Of a stretch of 64,000 bases of DNA, positions 16,994 to 26,939 are shown in pieces. Position numbers and translations under genes: made by a program. The DNA is taken from the NCBI GenBank assembly GCA_012511175.1, contig JAAZGO010000021.1, positions 16,203 through 80,202 of the forward strand. Reading direction: 5' to 3'. The notes under the pieces were generated by a model, which did no database searches, had not been told where the DNA came from, and worked only from the letters and a program-made list of their open reading frames with translations. How positions within the stretch are numbered: position 1 is the stretch's first letter; each line of letters begins with the position of its first letter. The stretch comes from Fastidiosipila sp. Its GTDB lineage: Bacteria > Bacillota > Clostridia > Saccharofermentanales > DTU023.

Positions 16994-18340
16994 ATGCAGG
17001 GGTGTGCCGAAAAGCAGCCGCAGCGGTGGAAGGGAATCAGCGCGGCATTTTTGAGCGGCCAGGCCGTTTCCATCCTGGGTTCTGGCCTGGTTCAGTTCGC
17101 CATCATCTGGTTTGTCACCATGCGGGCCAACTCCGGCACCGCCCTCATGATCATCACCTTGACCTCTTTCATCCCCCAGCTGGTCATCGCCCCTTTCGCA
17201 GGCGTCTGGGCCGACCGGCACGACCGGCGCTGGCTGATCATCCTTTCGGATTCGGGCATCGCCCTGGTGACCCTGGCCACCGCTATCTTTTTCCTTCTGG
17301 GCTACGATCGGGTCTGGATGATTTACATCGCGGCCGCCATCCGGTCCCTGGGCGGCGGCATCCAGAGCCCCGCCATTAAAGCCCTGATTCCACAGATCAC
17401 GCCGCACAAGGAACTGGTACGGATCAACGGGCTTTACAGTACCCTGGACAATGTCGTTTTACTGCTGTCGCCTGTCCTGGGCGGCGCGCTCATCACCCTC
17501 TTTCCCGTCTGGATCGTCTTCATGGTCGACGTGGCGACCGCCGCCATCGCTGTCTCCATCATGCTGGGTCTGCCCGTCCCCCATCAGCGGACCGGCATTA
17601 TCACGACGGCGACCGGCCGCCGGCCCCGCCTGAAGCCGGGAACCACCTGGGGTTTCCCGACACCGGAGGAACTGGAAATTGCGGCCGCCGGGGAGGACCT
17701 GGAAGACGTCTCTTTGCCGCATGAACCGGTCACCCGCCAATTCCGCAGGGGTTTCGCCTATGTCGGGACCAACCCGGTCATCCGCAACCTCATGATCATT
17801 TATGCCCTCTTCATGGTGCTGCTGTCCCCCATCGCCACCCTCTTCCCCCTCTTCATCAGGCGCCACTTCGACGCCCAGGTCTGGCGGGTCTCTGCTGCCC
17901 AGACGGCTGTCTTCACCGGCATGGCCGCTGGGGGCCTGGCCGTATCGCTCAAGGGCCAGTTTAAAAGCAAACTCAACACCATCCGCATGTCGGGCTTGCT
18001 GGTAGCGGCGGGAACCCTGGGCCTGGCCTGCTTCGGCCTGGTCGACTCCCCTCTCTTTGTTCTCTTCATCGCCCTGGCCTTCTTGTTGGGCATCATCGTG
18101 CCCTTCTACACGACAGCTGTCACCACTTTTTTCCAGGAGCAGGTGGAGCGGGCCTACCACGGCCGCGTCTTTTCACTGCTTTACATGGTCGGCTCCGCAG
18201 CCATCCCCCTGGGCGCCGCCATTTTCGGCCCCCTGGCCGACCTCTTCCCCATCGCCTATCTGCTTTTGTTCACCTCAGCCGCCCAGCTTCTGATCCTGAT
18301 CTTCTCCTGGAAAGCAGTTCCCAAGGGCTTCCGGGAGTAG
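16994..18340 (+). CDS. MFS transporter (drug/macrolide efflux type)
   Basis: About 448 residues with 12 predicted membrane segments. The loop motif ADRHDRRWL between segments 2 and 3 is the MFS A motif, and the architecture matches MefA/EntS-type exporters. A cytoplasmic loop of about 60 residues (TGRRPRLKPGTTWGF and following) separates the halves. Proposed start ATG 16994: the alternative ATG at 16958 overlaps the promoter and has no ribosome site. Neither start has a Shine-Dalgarno, fitting a leaderless message. Substrate unknown. Confidence 0.82.
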   Translation: MQGCAEKQPQRWKGISAAFLSGQAVSILGSGLVQFAIIWFVTMRANSGTALMIITLTSFIPQLVIAPFAGVWADRHDRRWLIILSDSGIALVTLATAIFFLLGYDRVWMIYIAAAIRSLGGGIQSPAIKALIPQITPHKELVRINGLYSTLDNVVLLLSPVLGGALITLFPVWIVFMVDVATAAIAVSIMLGLPVPHQRTGIITTATGRRPRLKPGTTWGFPTPEELEIAAAGEDLEDVSLPHEPVTRQFRRGFAYVGTNPVIRNLMIIYALFMVLLSPIATLFPLFIRRHFDAQVWRVSAAQTAVFTGMAAGGLAVSLKGQFKSKLNTIRMSGLLVAAGTLGLACFGLVDSPLFVLFIALAFLLGIIVPFYTTAVTTFFQEQVERAYHGRVFSLLYMVGSAAIPLGAAIFGPLADLFPIAYLLLFTSAAQLLILIFSWKAVPKGFRE

Positions 18341-18372
18341 TTTTGGGTTCGGGCGTTTTTTCCGGCGTAATT

Positions 18373-18381
18373 TGCTATACT
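18373..18381 (+). promoter_or_regulatory. Extended -10 promoter of enolase gene
   Basis: TGCTATACT, identical to the MFS promoter element, with no -35. Predicted start near 18388 and a leader of about 50 nt, which contains the palindrome at 18395-18410 and an AGGAGG ribosome site. Confidence 0.55.
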
Positions 18382-18394
18382 ATCGCCTGGATCG

Positions 18395-18410
18395 ACAAAT
18401 TTCAATTTGT
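18395..18410. promoter_or_regulatory. Palindrome in the enolase leader
   Basis: ACAAATT-TC-AATTTGT: perfect 7-bp arms around two bases, about 8-22 bases after the predicted start of transcription. The position suits a repressor that blocks elongation, or a small 5' stem in the message. No known regulator is assigned. Confidence 0.4.
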
Positions 18411-18431
18411 GATTTTGAATCAGGAGGATAA

Positions 18432-19745
<1,314 letters not shown>

Positions 19746-19767
19746 ACAAAATTGTTTTCGCGCCTCT

Positions 19768-19798
19768 GAGCCGCTCTCCCGGGAGCGGCTCTTTTTTT
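19768..19798 (+). terminator. Rho-independent terminator after eno
   Basis: GAGCCGCTC, loop TCCCGG, GAGCGGCTC, then seven T. The T-run ends inside the stop codon of the convergent gene (19797-19799). No T-run is present in the other direction. Confidence 0.92.
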
Positions 19799-20177
19799 AC
19801 AGGGTCTGCGTTGCCCGGGTCACCGTGATGATAAGAACGGCCCGTGCCCAGGGAAAGGAATCCTTGATTTTCTCGTAATCTGGGCCTTCCGCGCGAACCT
19901 CCCCGTTTCCGGTAAGCAGGAATCCAGTGCCCCTGTAGGTCAGGCCCTGAACCTCCCGGTTGGAGATGGAGAGCTTGACTGTGCTGTCCACGGCCAGGTT
20001 TCGCTCGGTTTCCCGCATCCCTCCCACAGGGAGCAGGAGCCGGTTTCCTTCGATGCGGGCATAGCTGTTCCAGGAGTTGGCCAGATGAGCGCCATCCTCG
20101 CCCTGGGTGACCAGAGTCAAGGCGGCGTCAGGCGGGGAACTTAGCACTTCAATCAATTTTTCACTTATCACTTCCAT
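19797..20177 (-). CDS. Pyridoxamine 5'-phosphate oxidase-fold (FMN-binding split barrel) protein
   Basis: 126 residues. Split-barrel flavin protein pattern: AALTLVTQGEDGAHLANSW, then RLLLPVGGMRETERNL, and YRGTGFLLTGNGEV. Small family members of this kind bind FMN, heme or F420 and reduce varied substrates; the substrate here is unknown. Single gene, convergent with eno and reading away from the tandem paralogues. Confidence 0.72.
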   Translation of the reverse strand: MEVISEKLIEVLSSPPDAALTLVTQGEDGAHLANSWNSYARIEGNRLLLPVGGMRETERNLAVDSTVKLSISNREVQGLTYRGTGFLLTGNGEVRAEGPDYEKIKDSFPWARAVLIITVTRATQTL

Positions 20178-20254
20178 GCCTCTTTCATAAGCCCGTTATG
20201 TTTTTTCGATCAGTTCTTCCTGCCTGTAGTCTAACGCTTTCTGCCGGTTTTGTA

Positions 20255-20281
20255 TTGACGAAAAACCCTTCCTTGTATAGT
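20255..20281 (+). promoter_or_regulatory. Promoter of the first proline-rich paralogue
   Basis: TTGACG, 15 bases, TATAGT. The spacer is short, but the same hexamers, spacer length and CCCTTCCTT core recur before the second paralogue at 22259, which supports function. Confidence 0.55.
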
Positions 20282-20351
20282 GTGAAGCCATCAGCAAAAC
20301 TGCTGTCACAACCCATTTTCAAGATTGACGCCTCGCGTCGGGAGGATCGCC

Positions 20352-22163
20352 ATGGCCAGCAGCAACTCTTACCAGGAAGACGGCCGGAACGCCCCGGAAA
20401 CACCGCCTCCGGGCTACCCCCCGCCACCTCCGGCTTACCCGCCCCCACCGCCCCAGGCTTATCCTCCCCCACCCCCTGGCTGGCAGGGCTACCCCGGCGG
20501 TTACTATCCGCCGCCGCAAGCGCCCAAAAAAAAGCTCAGCAGCGCCGCCATTACCGCTATTATTCTGGCCGGCGTCATCGTCTTGGGGGCTGCGGCGGCT
20601 GCCGTCTACTATTTTGTGCTGAAAAAAGACAAGGGACCTGAACCCACCTGGCCCACGACAGAGACCCGGCCGCCCAGAACCACGGCGCCCACCGAGACCG
20701 AGCCTGTGGAAACCGAGCCGCAGGAGACAGAGCCGGAAGCGGAGTTGTCGGTTTACGCTGAACGGACACGAACCCTTGATCCCTATGAAATCCAGCACCT
20801 GGGGGCCAACCCCGTGTATTATTACCAGCACCCGACGCTGGACATTGCCATTGATCTGCGGGGAGAAGAAGAAGCAGCCCGCATGATGTATGTCTTCCCC
20901 ACGGAAACCGGTTTTACGGTGACCCACCGCCAGGCCATCTCCTATGCGATTGGCTCGCTGAGAGACTATCCGGGAGGCATGGACGTGGAATCCATCACGG
21001 TCCAAATTGATCTCCTGTCGCCTGAGGAAGAGCAGGCGGAGATTGCCGCCATCAGCACCCGCCGCCTCGAGGGGGAGGAGGTCCTGGTCGAATGGGTCCG
21101 CGTCAAGGACGGCGCGCTTTACGTCCGTGACAATATGGCCGGCGGCCCGGACTCCGCCTGGTACGCCAAAGAACTCTACAATAGCTCCGTCTTTTTTGAT
21201 CATGTCTATTTAAGTCATCATCTGGTGGAAAGTGCCCAGCCGGGGGTTCAGGTGGAAGAGACTCCGGGTGACGCCAACGCCGAATGGGCGGAGATCGTCA
21301 GCCTGCTCCACACCAACCCCGCGGAATTTGAGTGGCGCTACAGCATGCCGCCTTATTCAAGGGATCCCCGGCCGGCCGTTGGCCTGCCCAACTGGGCCTT
21401 CCTGGAGGATCTGTCCACCGTGCCTATCTATGAATACGGCGCCCTGGACCTGAATGGAGACGGCTTCTACGAGTATCTGGTTCACTGTTGCTGTGATTCT
21501 TATGAGTATGGTCCCGAGCGTTACGGCTATTGGGTTGTCTTCACCGAGACGCCCTACGGTTTGCGGCTGATCGGTTTTTGCGGTTCAGGCGAGGCCAATC
21601 TCGTGTACAGTGACGACCACTTCTATTTTCTGGGGGCCCGCGGTCAGTACGGTGACAACAGCTTCTTTGCGGAAGAGCACAGCATCCCCGTGCCCGCCAC
21701 CTATTTGCGGCCGCTCGAATACACCTACTTCACCAATCTGAACGAACTGATTATCATGGAAAGCGAGGGCGACAGCCTGGATCCGTGGGCAAGCTGGGTG
21801 ATCGTCCCTAAACATTTCACCAGCGATGAAGGCTACGAGTATTTTGACTACTACGTGATCAACTCCTTCGAATTCTGGGGCGTGGTCGGAACGCTGGACG
21901 GGGCTCTGTCAGACAGGGCGACTGTGGTGCCCATCCGGACCCCCTATACAGTGCCGCCCGGGGAGACCGTCGTTCAGCTGCAGGATCCATATCGCATGCG
22001 GAATTTTGTGGACTATCTGGACAGTGAGTTCCACTACTTTCCCTTCGCTGAACAAGACTGGGACAATGCGGTTTCCGTGTCCTCGGTTCTGGCTCTGGGA
22101 CCGCCGTTGACCGAAGACAAAGTTATGTCCCTTTTGCCCCACCCGGAACTGCTCGATTATTAG
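20352..22163 (+). CDS. Proline-rich single-pass membrane protein, tandem paralogue 1
   Basis: About 603 residues; family not recognised. Order: cytoplasmic Pro/Tyr/Gly-rich tail (residues 18-57, blocks of YPPPPP), KKK, one membrane helix (about 65-90), an ETEP-repeat linker (about 98-128), then a large extracellular region. That region contains DLNGDGFYEYL (Asp366, Asn368, Asp370, Glu374), an EF-hand-like calcium loop, followed by YGYWVVFTETPYGLRLIGF. I choose ATG 20352 because GGAGG precedes it by 6 bases; an ATG at 20325 would overlap the leader. No signal peptide: the helix acts as an anchor. Function unknown. Confidence 0.8.
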   Translation: MASSNSYQEDGRNAPETPPPGYPPPPPAYPPPPPQAYPPPPPGWQGYPGGYYPPPQAPKKKLSSAAITAIILAGVIVLGAAAAAVYYFVLKKDKGPEPTWPTTETRPPRTTAPTETEPVETEPQETEPEAELSVYAERTRTLDPYEIQHLGANPVYYYQHPTLDIAIDLRGEEEAARMMYVFPTETGFTVTHRQAISYAIGSLRDYPGGMDVESITVQIDLLSPEEEQAEIAAISTRRLEGEEVLVEWVRVKDGALYVRDNMAGGPDSAWYAKELYNSSVFFDHVYLSHHLVESAQPGVQVEETPGDANAEWAEIVSLLHTNPAEFEWRYSMPPYSRDPRPAVGLPNWAFLEDLSTVPIYEYGALDLNGDGFYEYLVHCCCDSYEYGPERYGYWVVFTETPYGLRLIGFCGSGEANLVYSDDHFYFLGARGQYGDNSFFAEEHSIPVPATYLRPLEYTYFTNLNELIIMESEGDSLDPWASWVIVPKHFTSDEGYEYFDYYVINSFEFWGVVGTLDGALSDRATVVPIRTPYTVPPGETVVQLQDPYRMRNFVDYLDSEFHYFPFAEQDWDNAVSVSSVLALGPPLTEDKVMSLLPHPELLDY

Positions 22164-22186
22164 TCTCAGACTTTTGTTCTTGTCAG

Positions 22187-22213
22187 GGAGCCGCCCCGCG
22201 CGGCTCCTTCTTT
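22187..22213 (+). terminator. Terminator after paralogue 1
   Basis: GGAGCCGC, loop CCCGC, GCGGCTCC, then TTCTTT. The T-run is broken, so termination may be partial. Confidence 0.65.
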
Positions 22214-22258
22214 GCCCTTTTATAGCTCCGGGCCTTGATAAGAGCCGCTCATCAACAG

Positions 22259-22285
22259 TTGACGGGAAGCCCTTCCTTATATAGT
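22259..22285 (+). promoter_or_regulatory. Promoter of the second proline-rich paralogue
   Basis: TTGACG, 15 bases, TATAGT, with the same CCCTTCCTT spacer core as at 20255. Indicates that the duplication carried the promoter along. Confidence 0.55.
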
Positions 22286-22354
22286 GTGTAGGCACAGCAG
22301 TACTGCAGTTTCCACCCTTTCGCCCAAAAGACGCCCGGCGCCGGGAGGTTCCCC

Positions 22355-24154
22355 ATGGTCAGCAACCACTCCTACCAGGAAAACGGCCGAAGCCCCACGG
22401 AAATGCCGCCAGGTTACCCTCCGGCCTATTCGTCTCCACCTTACCCGCCGCCTTATCCGCCGCCTCCCGGCTGGGAGGGCTACCCCGGCGGCTACTATCC
22501 GCCGCCTCCGCCGCCCAAGAAGAAACTTGGCGCCGGCGCCATCACCGCCATCATCCTGGCAGCCATTGTCTTCCTTGGAGCTGCGGCGGCTGCCGTCTAC
22601 CTGCTGCTTCTGAAAAAAGACAAGCGTCCTGAACCCACTCACTTTCCCACCACAGAAACCCGGCGGCCCCGGACCACGGCACCCGCCGAGACGGAGCCCG
22701 GGGAGACCGAGCCTCAGGAAACCGAGCCGGAAACGGAGTTGTCGGTTTACGCTGAATGGGCGCTGACCCTTGATCCCTATGAAATCCAGCACCTGGGGGC
22801 CAACCCTGTCTATTACTACCAGCATCCGACCCTGGACATCGCCATCGACCTCAGGGGAGAGGAAGAAGCCGCCCGCATGATGTTTGTCTTCCCCACGGAA
22901 AACGGTTTCACCGTAACCCACCGCCAGACCATCTCCTATCAGTTCAATTCTCTGAGGGATTATGAGGCCGGCCATGAAGCAGAAGGCATCACCGTCTGGA
23001 TTGACCTCCTGTCAGAGGAACAAAAGCAGAAGGAGCTTGCCCACATTGAAGAGATCGAAAGCCAGGGCACAACGGTCAGGGCCGCCTGGGTTCCGGTACA
23101 AGGGGGTGAGCTGCTGGTCCGGGATAATTTTACGGCGGGCCCCGGCCCGGCCTGGACTGCCAAAGAACTCTATCAAAGCCCGGTCTTTTTCGATTACGTC
23201 TACCTGAGCCAGCATCTGCTGGACAGCCCTCAACCGGGGATTTCCATCAATGAAACCCCCTTTGATTCAGACGCCGAATGGGAGCGGATTGTCGGCCTGC
23301 TTCACTTCAACCCGGCCGAGTTTGAATGGCGTTACTGCATGCCGCCTTATGCCACGGACATCATGCCGGGAGCCGCCCTGCCCAACGCGGACTTCCTGAC
23401 CATCCTGTTGACCAAGCCGATTTATGAGTACGGCGCTTTGGATCTGAACGGGGACGGTTTTATGGAGTATCTGGTCCACTGTTCCTGTTACGCAACCGGG
23501 GATTTCCCTTATTATGGCTACTGGGTCGTCTTTACGGAGACGCCTTATGGGCTCCGGCTGATTGACTTTTCTGTTGCCGGCGAATCCTCTCTTATCTACT
23601 GTGAGGATCACTTTTATTTCCTGGATATGGATGCCAGAGAAAACTTCTCCCAGCTCGGGGTCGAAGTGCACAGCATCCCTGTGCGGGCCGCTGACCAGCG
23701 TTCATTCGAATACATCCGCCTCACCGACCTGGGCAGCCTGATGGATGCTGAAGCGGCGGGGGAAGATATGGATTGGTGGAATCCGTGGGTGGTCGTACCC
23801 CAACTCTTCGTCTTCGAAGACGGCTATGAAAGTCTCTGCTTCCATGTGATCCAACCCCAGAAATTCCGGGGATTTATCGAGTCTTTCGATGACGTTCTGG
23901 CTGGCAAGGCTATCGTGATCCCCTTCCGGACACTCGATACCATGCCGTCCGGTGAAACTGTCATCCCCTTGCAGGATCCCTATCTCATGGGAGCCTTTGC
24001 GGACTTCCTGGCCGGCGCCTACCCCTACTTTCCCTTCACCGAAGAGGTCTGGATCAATGCGGTGCTGATTGAGGACATCCGGGCCCTGGGGCCGCCCCTG
24101 GACCTTGACAAGATGATGCCCCTCTTCCCCCGCCCTGAACTGTTCGGCTACTAG
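22355..24154 (+). CDS. Proline-rich single-pass membrane protein, tandem paralogue 2
   Basis: 599 residues, clearly homologous to the gene before it along its whole length: YPPPYPPPPGW tail, PKKKLG, one membrane helix, ETEP linker, the shared block LDPYEIQHLGANPVYYYQHP near residues 132-151, and the calcium-type loop DLNGDGFMEYL (Asp363, Asn365, Asp367, Glu371). Divergence is greatest in the C-terminal third. Each copy has its own promoter and terminator. ATG with GGGAGG 7 bases before. Function unknown; probably an extracellular sensing or adhesion role, which is inference. Confidence 0.8.
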   Translation: MVSNHSYQENGRSPTEMPPGYPPAYSSPPYPPPYPPPPGWEGYPGGYYPPPPPPKKKLGAGAITAIILAAIVFLGAAAAAVYLLLLKKDKRPEPTHFPTTETRRPRTTAPAETEPGETEPQETEPETELSVYAEWALTLDPYEIQHLGANPVYYYQHPTLDIAIDLRGEEEAARMMFVFPTENGFTVTHRQTISYQFNSLRDYEAGHEAEGITVWIDLLSEEQKQKELAHIEEIESQGTTVRAAWVPVQGGELLVRDNFTAGPGPAWTAKELYQSPVFFDYVYLSQHLLDSPQPGISINETPFDSDAEWERIVGLLHFNPAEFEWRYCMPPYATDIMPGAALPNADFLTILLTKPIYEYGALDLNGDGFMEYLVHCSCYATGDFPYYGYWVVFTETPYGLRLIDFSVAGESSLIYCEDHFYFLDMDARENFSQLGVEVHSIPVRAADQRSFEYIRLTDLGSLMDAEAAGEDMDWWNPWVVVPQLFVFEDGYESLCFHVIQPQKFRGFIESFDDVLAGKAIVIPFRTLDTMPSGETVIPLQDPYLMGAFADFLAGAYPYFPFTEEVWINAVLIEDIRALGPPLDLDKMMPLFPRPELFGY

Positions 24155-24176
24155 GCCCGCATCGTGGATCCCATTG

Positions 24177-24203
24177 AGGAGCTGCCCGGCGCAGCTCCTT
24201 TTT
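24177..24203 (+). terminator. Terminator after paralogue 2
   Basis: AGGAGCTGC, loop CCGGC, GCAGCTCCT, then TTTTT. It runs into the stop codon of the convergent SDR gene (24202-24204). Confidence 0.88.
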
Positions 24204-24945
24204 ATTGGCAGGTAAAACCGCCGTCGACCCCCAGGACCTGGCCTGTGATGAAAGAAGCTTTGTCGGACACGAGAAAGGCCACGGCCTCAGCCACCTCCTG
24301 GGCCGTTCCGATTCGGTGAAGGGGTGTCCTGTCGATCAGGGCGGAAAGCTCTTCTTCCTTGAAGCCCCGGATCATATCGGTCTGGATAACCCCCGGTGAC
24401 ACGGCGTTGACCCGGATGCCCGCGGGCGCAACCTCCTGGGCCAGAGAACGGGTCAGCCCGATCAGGCCAGCCTTGCTGGCCGCGTAGGCCGCCTCACAGG
24501 AAGCGCCCAGCACCCCCCACATGGATGACACATTGACGATGCTGCCCGCCTTGTTCTGGATCATGTTGGGCAGGACGGCATGCGACAGCAGGTAGCCCGA
24601 TTTCAGATTGGTTGCCAGGACCCGGTCCCAGGTCTCCTCGGGTGTTTCTGTCAAAAGGCCCCAGGAAGCCAGTCCGGCATTGTTGACCAGGACATCGATC
24701 CGGCCGGTTTCCAGAAGGGCGGCAGCCACCATTTCCCGGACGTCCCTGGGATTGGCCACATCAGCCCGGAGCAGGGTCGCCGCACATCCTGTCTCACGGA
24801 GCCTTGCCAGCAGGTCTTTGGCTTCCTCTTCCGATCGGAAATAATTGACCAGGACATGATAGCCGTCGCGGGCCAGGGTTTCGGAGATGGCAAGTCCGAT
24901 CCCGCGCGCGCCGCCTGTTACCAATGCCGTTTTCTGCCTGCTCAT
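24202..24945 (-). CDS. SDR-family oxidoreductase (FabG-like)
   Basis: 247 residues from ATG 24945. Classic short-chain dehydrogenase: TGGARGIGLA cofactor loop at the N-terminus, NNAG, catalytic Ser in NVSSMWG and YAASK (Tyr and Lys), C-terminal ITGQVLGVDGGF. An upstream in-frame ATG at 25023 would add 26 untypical residues; the start at 24945 follows AAAGGCGG. NADP-dependent reduction of a 3-oxoacyl or other carbonyl substrate. No acyl-carrier or fatty-acid genes nearby, so it need not be FabG itself. Confidence 0.85.
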   Translation of the reverse strand: MSRQKTALVTGGARGIGLAISETLARDGYHVLVNYFRSEEEAKDLLARLRETGCAATLLRADVANPRDVREMVAAALLETGRIDVLVNNAGLASWGLLTETPEETWDRVLATNLKSGYLLSHAVLPNMIQNKAGSIVNVSSMWGVLGASCEAAYAASKAGLIGLTRSLAQEVAPAGIRVNAVSPGVIQTDMIRGFKEEELSALIDRTPLHRIGTAQEVAEAVAFLVSDKASFITGQVLGVDGGFTCQ

Positions 24946-25043
24946 GGATGGCCGCCTTTCAACTTCTGGACCCCTGCCCGGGAAGGCTTGTCCTCTTGTG
25001 ACTGTCCCGTTATTGTACAACACTCTCAGGCCGGCCTTGCGGG

Positions 25044-25052
25044 TGTTACAAT
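25044..25052 (+). promoter_or_regulatory. Extended -10 promoter of the aminopeptidase P gene
   Basis: TGTTACAAT, extended -10, no -35. Predicted start near 25059, about 26 bases before the ATG with GGAGG between. Confidence 0.5.
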
Positions 25053-25084
25053 GAAAGGAAGAAACCTCGGAGGAGAAACTTTCG

Positions 25085-26926
25085 ATGACGGTTCATGACA
25101 AAGTTGGCCGGCTTCGCGCCTGGATGAAAAAGGAGGGGCTTGATGCCTGCCTGATTGGCACAGCTGACCCTCATAACTCGGAATACGTTGCCCCCTATTA
25201 CCAGGCCAGGGCCTGGCTGACCGGTTTCACAGGGTCGGCAGGCACGGCAGTTGTAACTGCCGGCAGGGCCCTGCTATGGGCCGATGGACGCTACTTCATC
25301 CAGGCAGAAAAGCAATTGGAAGGATCACCCTTCGAGCTCATGAAGCAGGGCTCCCCCGGCACGCCGGGCCCCTGGGACTGGCTGGCGGAATCGCTGGGTC
25401 CGGGCCAGTGTGTTGCGGTTGACGGCCGCCTGCTCCCCCAAAAAGAAGCGGAGGAGCAGGAGGAAAAACTTGCGGCCCGCAGAATTTCTCTCGTTACTGA
25501 CCTGGATCCGGTCGGTCACCTGTGGGAAGACCGGCCGGCTCTGCCTTCCGGCCCTGTTTTTCATCATGACCTTCAATACACCGGCTGGGAAGCGGCGGAC
25601 AAGCTTGCCGCTGTCAGGGAGAAGATGAAGGAGGATGGCGCAGCTTACGCCCTCTACGTGGGTCTGGATGATGTCGCCTGGCTCATGAATTTCCGCGGAA
25701 GTGATGTTCCCCATAGTGCGGTTGCCATGGCCTTTGCCCTGATCGCGGAAGAGGAGGCCTTTCTTTTTATCGATCCGGTGAAAGTCAACCGTGAAATGGC
25801 GGGCATTTTCTCAAAACAGGGGATCACCCTTTTGCCCTATCAGGAAATCGGGGAAAAGCTGCAGGGGCTTTCCCCGGGCCTGCTGGTCACCGACACCGGG
25901 CGGACAGGCCGGTCCCTGATCGAGGCCCTGCCCGGCCATGTCAAGGTCCTGGCCAGGAAAGATTATCCCTACCTGATGAAGGCCGAGCTGAACGAGGTTG
26001 AGCTCATGTGCCAGCTCCGGGCCGGCATCCGGGACAGCGTGGCAGTCACGCGCTACCTACACTTCGTGAAGACCCGGGCAGCCCGGGAGGGCTTGAGCGA
26101 GATTGAGACCGCAGAAAAGCTGGCCTCCATCCGCCGTGAATCCGGGAACTTCATCATCGAAAGTTTCCCGACCATCTCAGCTTACGGGGCCAACGCTGCC
26201 ATGATGCATTACCAGGCAAGCCCCGAAGCGCATAGTCTCCTGGCAGAGAAAGGCTTCTACCTTGTCGACTGCGGGGCCCAAAGCCTGGATGGCACCACCG
26301 ACATCACCCGGACCGTCTCCCTGGGTCATCTGACCGAACAGGAAAAACGCGACTACACCATGACCCTGAAATCCCATATCGCCCTGGCTTCGCAACCCTT
26401 TTTGCGGGAGACCAGCGGTGTGGCCCTGGATGCCATTGCCCGGTCGGTCATGTGGCGTTACGGGCTGGACTACAAGTGCGGAACCGGTCACGGATTCGGC
26501 TACCTCTCGGGTGTCCACGAAGGCCCTCAGCGGCTGACACATAATCCCCGGGCTGGCAGCTATGGTTTCCGCGAACATATGGTCATCACCATCGAACCCG
26601 GCGTTTACCGCCAGGGCAAACATGGGATACGGCTGGAAAACGACTACCTGGTGCTCAAGGCCAATCAGGCGGTTGCATTCCGGGATGGCATGCCATCGCT
26701 CGTCGAGTCCGAAGAGCTCCTGAACGAAGACGGCGATGTCTTCCTTCGTTTCCAGACCATGACCTATGTCCCCTTTGATCGCCCGGCCATTGATCCGGCC
26801 CTCCTCACGCTGGAGGAAACAGCCTGGCTGAACGATTACCACCAGTCGGTACGAGAGGCGGTCATTCCCTCTCTTGCGGATGAGGACCTGGTCCGTTTTG
26901 TCCTGGACCAGACAGAACCCTTGTGA
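25085..26926 (+). CDS. Aminopeptidase P family protein (M24)
   Basis: 613 residues, the length of the long three-domain form: two creatinase-type N domains (about 1-300) and an M24 catalytic domain (about 310-550). Metal ligands appear in VDCGAQSLDGTTDITRT (two Asp), GTGHGFGYLSGVHEGP (His), TIEPGVYRQGKHGIRLEN (Glu, Glu). Releases an N-terminal residue ahead of proline; cytoplasmic. Start ATG with GGAGGAG 8 bases upstream. The nadE gene follows by 13 bases, probably in the same transcript. Confidence 0.93.
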   Translation: MTVHDKVGRLRAWMKKEGLDACLIGTADPHNSEYVAPYYQARAWLTGFTGSAGTAVVTAGRALLWADGRYFIQAEKQLEGSPFELMKQGSPGTPGPWDWLAESLGPGQCVAVDGRLLPQKEAEEQEEKLAARRISLVTDLDPVGHLWEDRPALPSGPVFHHDLQYTGWEAADKLAAVREKMKEDGAAYALYVGLDDVAWLMNFRGSDVPHSAVAMAFALIAEEEAFLFIDPVKVNREMAGIFSKQGITLLPYQEIGEKLQGLSPGLLVTDTGRTGRSLIEALPGHVKVLARKDYPYLMKAELNEVELMCQLRAGIRDSVAVTRYLHFVKTRAAREGLSEIETAEKLASIRRESGNFIIESFPTISAYGANAAMMHYQASPEAHSLLAEKGFYLVDCGAQSLDGTTDITRTVSLGHLTEQEKRDYTMTLKSHIALASQPFLRETSGVALDAIARSVMWRYGLDYKCGTGHGFGYLSGVHEGPQRLTHNPRAGSYGFREHMVITIEPGVYRQGKHGIRLENDYLVLKANQAVAFRDGMPSLVESEELLNEDGDVFLRFQTMTYVPFDRPAIDPALLTLEETAWLNDYHQSVREAVIPSLADEDLVRFVLDQTEPL

Positions 26927-26939
26927 AGGAAGGCGGGCC

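Noticed and set aside
20403..20525. Pro-codon stretch as a tandem DNA repeat or CRISPR-like array
   Set aside because: The repetition follows the protein (YPPPPP blocks) with irregular spacing and no spacers.
20319..21203. Long minus-strand reading frame over the first paralogue
   Set aside because: Mirror of the plus-strand gene; no ribosome site or recognisable protein, and low-complexity Arg/Gly composition from the Pro codons.
26874..26939. Earlier start for nadE inside the aminopeptidase gene
   Set aside because: It adds 22 untypical residues and overlaps the previous gene; ATG 26940 has a clear ribosome site.
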